Below are positions 6,879-9,552 of a DNA stretch of 9,552 nt, in pieces. The stretch lies in the NCBI GenBank assembly GCA_050259035.1, contig JBLMZW010000082.1, positions 1-9,552 of the forward strand. Direction: 5' to 3'. The DNA is from JBLMZW01 sp050259035 (GTDB lineage Bacteria > Bacillota > Syntrophomonadia > Syntrophomonadales > DTU052). Every line of letters starts with the position of its first letter. Positions within the stretch are counted from its first letter, which is position 1. The notes beneath the pieces were generated by a model. That model made no database searches and had not been told where the DNA came from. It saw nothing but the letters and a program-made list of their open reading frames with translations. Position numbers and translations under genes: made by a program.

Positions 6879-7753
6879 ACCCGTTTTCCTCCCATGTTAT
6901 TTAAGAGACCGGTGGGACGGAAAATTAATATGACAACCAAAATTAGAAATGCGATGGCATCATTATATCCCGAAGAAATATAACCGGCTCCCAGGGACTC
7001 GGAAATCCCAAGAATCAACCCACCTATAAGGGCGCCGGGTATACTGGTCAAGCCTCCTAACACCGCGGCAACAAAACCTTTAAGGCCCAGCATCAGTCCC
7101 ATATCGTAACCGGCCAAAGTAATGGGAGCAATAGTCCCCCCTGCCAGAGCAGCAATGGCGGCAGAAAGAGCAAAGGCCAAAAGGGACATGCGGCGCGGAT
7201 TTATGCCCATAAGCCGGGCGGCATTCTTGTTGACCTCACAGGCCTTAACCGCCTTGCCGGTATATGTACGCTCAAAAAACACGTGCAAGAGTAAAAAGCA
7301 AAGCGCTGTGGCAAACAATATCCACAAGCCCTGTTCAGGAATTCTAATTTCCATGAACTGGCGCATTCCCCCTGAAGTAAATGCCGGAAGGCTATAAGGA
7401 TCGGTACCCCATACCAGAAGGGCTGTCCCCCGGATGGCTACCGAAACACCCAGGGTAATAATGATAAAGGTGACCAGGGATGCGTTGCGTGCTGGCTGAA
7501 TGGTTAATCGTTCCATAGCCATTCCCGCTATAGTCACCAAAGCCATACTCCCTAAAAGGGCTGCCGGCAACGGTATTCCTATGTCATGCAGCCACACCCC
7601 CAGCATGGCTCCCAGCATAACGAATTCACCCTGAGCAAAATTGATTATCCCGGTTACGTTATAAACAATAATAAAACCGGCGGCAATCAGAGAATATATG
7701 CTTCCTATAATAATTCCCATCATTAACAGTTGCAGCAATTGGGTTAAATCCAT
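6875..7753 (-). CDS. livH: Branched-chain amino acid-type ABC transporter permease LivH
   Basis: The other permease of the Liv importer, 292 residues from the chosen ATG. It starts MDLTQLLQLLMMGIIIGSIYSLIAAGF, followed by YNVTGIINFAQGEFVMLGAM, both classic LivH segments. The coupling region GKAVKACEVNKNAARLMGI is present, as is KGFVAAVLGGLTSIPGALIGGLILG, and it ends LIFRPTGLLNN. I chose the ATG at 7753 because GGAGG (7760-7764) sits 6 nt before it and the protein then matches the usual LivH N-terminus. The frame is open up to a GTG at 7789, but that codon lies in the loop of a 9-bp hairpin and has no good ribosome site. The livM ATG overlaps the stop as ATGA. It is separated from livJ by 78 nt. 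Confidence 0.92.
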   Translation of the reverse strand: MDLTQLLQLLMMGIIIGSIYSLIAAGFIIVYNVTGIINFAQGEFVMLGAMLGVWLHDIGIPLPAALLGSMALVTIAGMAMERLTIQPARNASLVTFIIITLGVSVAIRGTALLVWGTDPYSLPAFTSGGMRQFMEIRIPEQGLWILFATALCFLLLHVFFERTYTGKAVKACEVNKNAARLMGINPRRMSLLAFALSAAIAALAGGTIAPITLAGYDMGLMLGLKGFVAAVLGGLTSIPGALIGGLILGISESLGAGYISSGYNDAIAFLILVVILIFRPTGLLNNMGGKRV

Positions 7754-7776
7754 AAGCATCCTCCATTTACGCACCA

Positions 7777-7798
7777 GGGTCTCGATCACTCGAGACCC
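7777..7798 (-). repeat. Perfect 9-bp hairpin between livJ and livH
   Basis: GGGTCTCGA (7777-7785) and TCGAGACCC (7790-7798) are exact complements with a 4-nt loop (TCAC on the plus strand, GTGA in the transcript). On the transcript it is followed by TGGTGCG and then the livH ribosome site, not by a U-run, so it is not a standard intrinsic terminator. It lies 33 nt after the livJ stop and 12 nt before the livH Shine-Dalgarno. The most likely role is to protect the 3' end of a livJ mRNA after processing, giving more binding protein than permease; this is inference. Confidence 0.6.
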
Positions 7799-7831
7799 CG
7801 TTCAAACCTGTGAATGATCAAGTAATACCAG

Positions 7832-9049
7832 CTACTTTTCGAGAATCGCCCATTTCCCATCCTGGATTTCAATCAAGACCAGAGACGATTTATCAATTCC
7901 GCAATGATCGGAAGGAGACATTTTGAATACCCCCGAAATACCCGGAGTTGTCATCTTCTCAAGTTCGTTTCGAATCTTGGCGGGATCAGTTCCCGCTTTC
8001 TCGATTGCTTTACCTATAAGACTGATTGCGTCATAGCCATGTCCGCCGAAGGCAGAGCGCGGCCGGTTGGGCTTTTCATAACCTTCGATATATTTGATAA
8101 GACCGGCCTTTTGAGAATCAGTATCTGGCAAACTTTCAGCCACCAGCAATTTGCCAGCCGGGAAAATGACTCCATTGGCGGCATTGCCGGCTAGACTAAT
8201 AAAGGTTTGGTTGGCGATGCCGTGACTATGTATTAAAGGCATAGTTAATCCCAAATCCCGATACTGTTTGGTAAGCAGGGCCGCACTGGGGGGGATAGCC
8301 CATACCACTACGGCCTCGGGTTTCTTCTTGTTAATGTTGGTTAACTGGGCAGTGAAATCAACATCGGTTGCGCCAAACTTTTCGCTTTGCGCTATCTGAA
8401 TGCCGGCTGCTTTTGCGACCTGGCTAAACTCCTGTAAGCCGCTGTCGCCATAAGCATTGTTAAGTGACATGAATCCTACTTTTTTAATTTTCTTTTCTTT
8501 CAGATAGTCAATTATTCTGGATGCTACTACCGAATCGTTCTGGGCAGTTTTAAATATCCAGTTACGTTCGCCGGGAGGGGTAATGATTTTTATGGATGCA
8601 GCGGCCGAAACCAGCGGCACCTTTTGCTGAGTGGCAGAATTAATCATTGCTATAGTAGTTCCGCTCTGGCTGGCGCCAGCTACCGCCACCACCTTTTCTT
8701 CATTAACCAGTTTTTTAAAAGCAAGAACTGCCTTGGTTTCGTCACTTCCATTATCCAATATGATGACCTTAACCGGACGGCCATTAATACCTCCGCTGGA
8801 ATTAACTTGTTTCTCCCACATCTTAATGGAATCACGAGCGGGTATGCCTAAACTTGAACCACTGCCGGATATGTCCAGAACAGCTCCGATTTTTATGGGG
8901 TTCTGGCTCACATCTTTTTTAGTATTCAATGAATTCGAATTTGAAGTGCTTTCCCCGCACCCGGCAATTACCACTGATAAGAAAATCATTGCGGCAATTA
9001 GCCCTAGGCTTTGGAATCTACTGATCTTTTGAACTATTTCCTTCTTCAC
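7832..9049 (-). CDS. livJ: Branched-chain amino acid-type ABC transporter substrate-binding lipoprotein LivJ
   Basis: This 405-residue protein captures the substrate outside the membrane. The N-terminus is a lipoprotein signal: basic KKEIVQKISR, a hydrophobic stretch at about 14-29, and the lipobox VIAGC with C31 as the lipidated residue. A low-complexity Ser/Asn/Lys linker follows. From about 53 it is a Peripla_BP_6 (Leu/Ile/Val-binding) fold: IKIGAVLDISGSGSSLG, SGGINGRPVKVIILDNGSD, VAVAGASQSGTTIAM and KKVGFMSLNNAYGDSGLQEF. These binding proteins take branched-chain amino acids, but also amides, urea or aromatic acids, and I cannot assign the ligand. The start is GTG at 9049, with AGGATGG about 5 nt before it (weak but usable). 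It is the first gene of the operon, followed by a hairpin and then livH. Confidence 0.9.
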   Translation of the reverse strand: MKKEIVQKISRFQSLGLIAAMIFLSVVIAGCGESTSNSNSLNTKKDVSQNPIKIGAVLDISGSGSSLGIPARDSIKMWEKQVNSSGGINGRPVKVIILDNGSDETKAVLAFKKLVNEEKVVAVAGASQSGTTIAMINSATQQKVPLVSAAASIKIITPPGERNWIFKTAQNDSVVASRIIDYLKEKKIKKVGFMSLNNAYGDSGLQEFSQVAKAAGIQIAQSEKFGATDVDFTAQLTNINKKKPEAVVVWAIPPSAALLTKQYRDLGLTMPLIHSHGIANQTFISLAGNAANGVIFPAGKLLVAESLPDTDSQKAGLIKYIEGYEKPNRPRSAFGGHGYDAISLIGKAIEKAGTDPAKIRNELEKMTTPGISGVFKMSPSDHCGIDKSSLVLIEIQDGKWAILEK

Positions 9050-9095
9050 TCTACCATCCTACCTTTCTACCGTTAGTTTAAAAGCTATCGTGCGA

Positions 9096-9124
9096 AGTTT
9101 AACATTAGATAGTAAGCGCGTCAA
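9096..9124 (-). promoter_or_regulatory. Probable sigma-A promoter of the liv operon
   Basis: On the minus strand, TTGACG (9119-9124, 5 of 6 bases) is followed after exactly 17 nt by TAAACT (9096-9101, 4 of 6). The predicted transcription start is near 9089, giving a leader of about 40 nt before the livJ GTG at 9049. Confidence 0.5.
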
Positions 9125-9159
9125 TAAATTTCTTTTTATGCATTAATATGGCACCTTTT

Positions 9160-9175
9160 GAAGTAATAGTACTTC
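9160..9175. promoter_or_regulatory. Short palindrome in the livJ/CMD divergent region
   Basis: GAAGTA (9160-9165) and TACTTC (9170-9175) are exact inverted 6-bp arms around ATAG. On the minus strand the site lies about 35 nt upstream of the proposed livJ -35, the zone where activators often bind. On the plus strand it sits inside a weak candidate promoter (TTGAAG at 9158-9163, 17 nt, TTTAAG). A 6-bp arm in AT-rich DNA can arise by chance, so this is tentative. The rest of 9050-9319 shows no other gene or RNA that I can support. Confidence 0.3.
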
Positions 9176-9319
9176 GCGTATTTAAGATTAAAAGCCATAT
9201 CTCATGAACGAATTTAAAAAATGAAGGCACGACTATATCATCTACGTCACAAATATGATAGTTCAGGTGTCAAAATAATATAGTTTATGTTAGGAAGATT
9301 AATAAGGTGGGCGGTTGAA

Positions 9320-9552
9320 GTGATCCCAAACCAAAGAACAGAAAATTCGGAAGTACTCGATCCTAAAACAGAACAACTGGCTTTCATTGCGGTTTTAGCC
9401 GCGACCGGAATGGTGAACGAGCTGCCAGGGTCAATCAAAAATGCCAGGTGGTACGGGGCATCCCTGGAAGAAGTTCGCAGCGCGATTATGGTCGGTCTTC
9501 CGGTCTCCGATATGACCATTATCAAACCTTCGTTGGAAACGGTAGATACCTT
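9320..9552 (+). CDS. N-terminus of a carboxymuconolactone decarboxylase (CMD)-family-like protein (partial)
   Basis: An open frame runs off the right edge with 77 residues from GTG at 9320. AAGGTGG (9304-9310) precedes that GTG by 9 nt; an in-frame ATG at 9287 has no ribosome site. LDPKTEQLAFIAVLAATGM (13-31) followed by NARWYGASLEEVRSAIMVGLP (41-61) matches the CMD/AhpD helical layout (LDPKTRELI...A...GAxxEEIxEA). The AhpD-type C-x-x-C and its following His are absent: the stretch there is GMVNELPGSIKNA. The protein therefore resembles the PcaC-like, cysteine-free branch, without that branch's usual His. A redox role is unlikely and the reaction cannot be assigned from this fragment. The gene is divergent from livJ. 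No clear promoter is seen; TATGAT (9254-9259) or TATAGT (9279-9284) could be a -10. Confidence 0.55.
   Translation, partial: MIPNQRTENSEVLDPKTEQLAFIAVLAATGMVNELPGSIKNARWYGASLEEVRSAIMVGLPVSDMTIIKPSLETVDT

Noticed and set aside
8631..9032. A 133-codon plus-strand open frame inside livJ
   Set aside because: It is a shadow of livJ, whose lipobox and binding-fold motifs are clear; no ribosome site or recognisable domain supports it.
9149..9164. TGGCAC resembling a sigma-54 -24 element upstream of livJ/CMD
   Set aside because: The expected TTGC -12 element after 5 nt is GAAG instead, so only half of the promoter matches.
9247..9525. A 92-codon minus-strand open frame at the right edge
   Set aside because: It is antisense to the CMD-like frame, and shows no recognisable domain or ribosome site.

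Overview
The window looks like a chromosomal segment of a low-to-mid GC, Gram-positive anaerobe of the class Clostridia (Peptococcaceae or Syntrophomonas-like). This is inferred from strong AGGAGG ribosome sites, frequent GTG starts, a lipoprotein-type binding protein, and clostridial-type proteins such as the DUF3810 protein, the spore-photolyase-like radical SAM protein and an atypical Fpg/Nei homologue. No species can be named from the sequence. There is no sign of phage, transposon, CRISPR or RNA genes, and most of the window is ordinary core or accessory metabolism.

Left part (1-4338): the window opens inside the N-terminal PAS domain of a probable sigma-54-dependent regulator (minus strand, truncated). 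It is divergent from a membrane-anchored DUF3810 putative zinc metallopeptidase, and a perfect 8-bp-arm palindrome lies between them. The DUF3810 gene converges, with only 6 nt between stops, on an SPL-type radical SAM gene whose best start is an internal GTG. That gene is in turn divergent from a two-gene operon: a Fpg/Nei-family protein that appears to lack three canonical catalytic residues, and a class I SAM-dependent methyltransferase 15 nt downstream.

Right part (4372-9049, minus strand): a complete branched-chain amino acid type (Liv/HAAT) ABC importer in the order livJ-livH-livM-livG-livF. The four membrane and ATPase genes are tightly coupled: GTGA and ATGA overlaps, and a TAA directly followed by ATG. 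The lipoprotein gene livJ is set apart by 78 nt that contain a perfect 9-bp hairpin without a U-tract. LivJ would capture the substrate outside the membrane, LivH and LivM form the channel, and LivG and LivF hydrolyse ATP. A plausible housekeeping-type promoter (TTGACG, 17 nt, TAAACT) lies just upstream of livJ.

Right edge (9320-9552): the start of a divergent gene runs off the window. It encodes a carboxymuconolactone-decarboxylase-like protein without the AhpD-type CxxC. I found no clear case for a wholly new biological system. The best leads are the residue-depleted Fpg/Nei homologue with its methyltransferase partner, the livJ-livH hairpin and the palindromes in the two divergent promoter regions.
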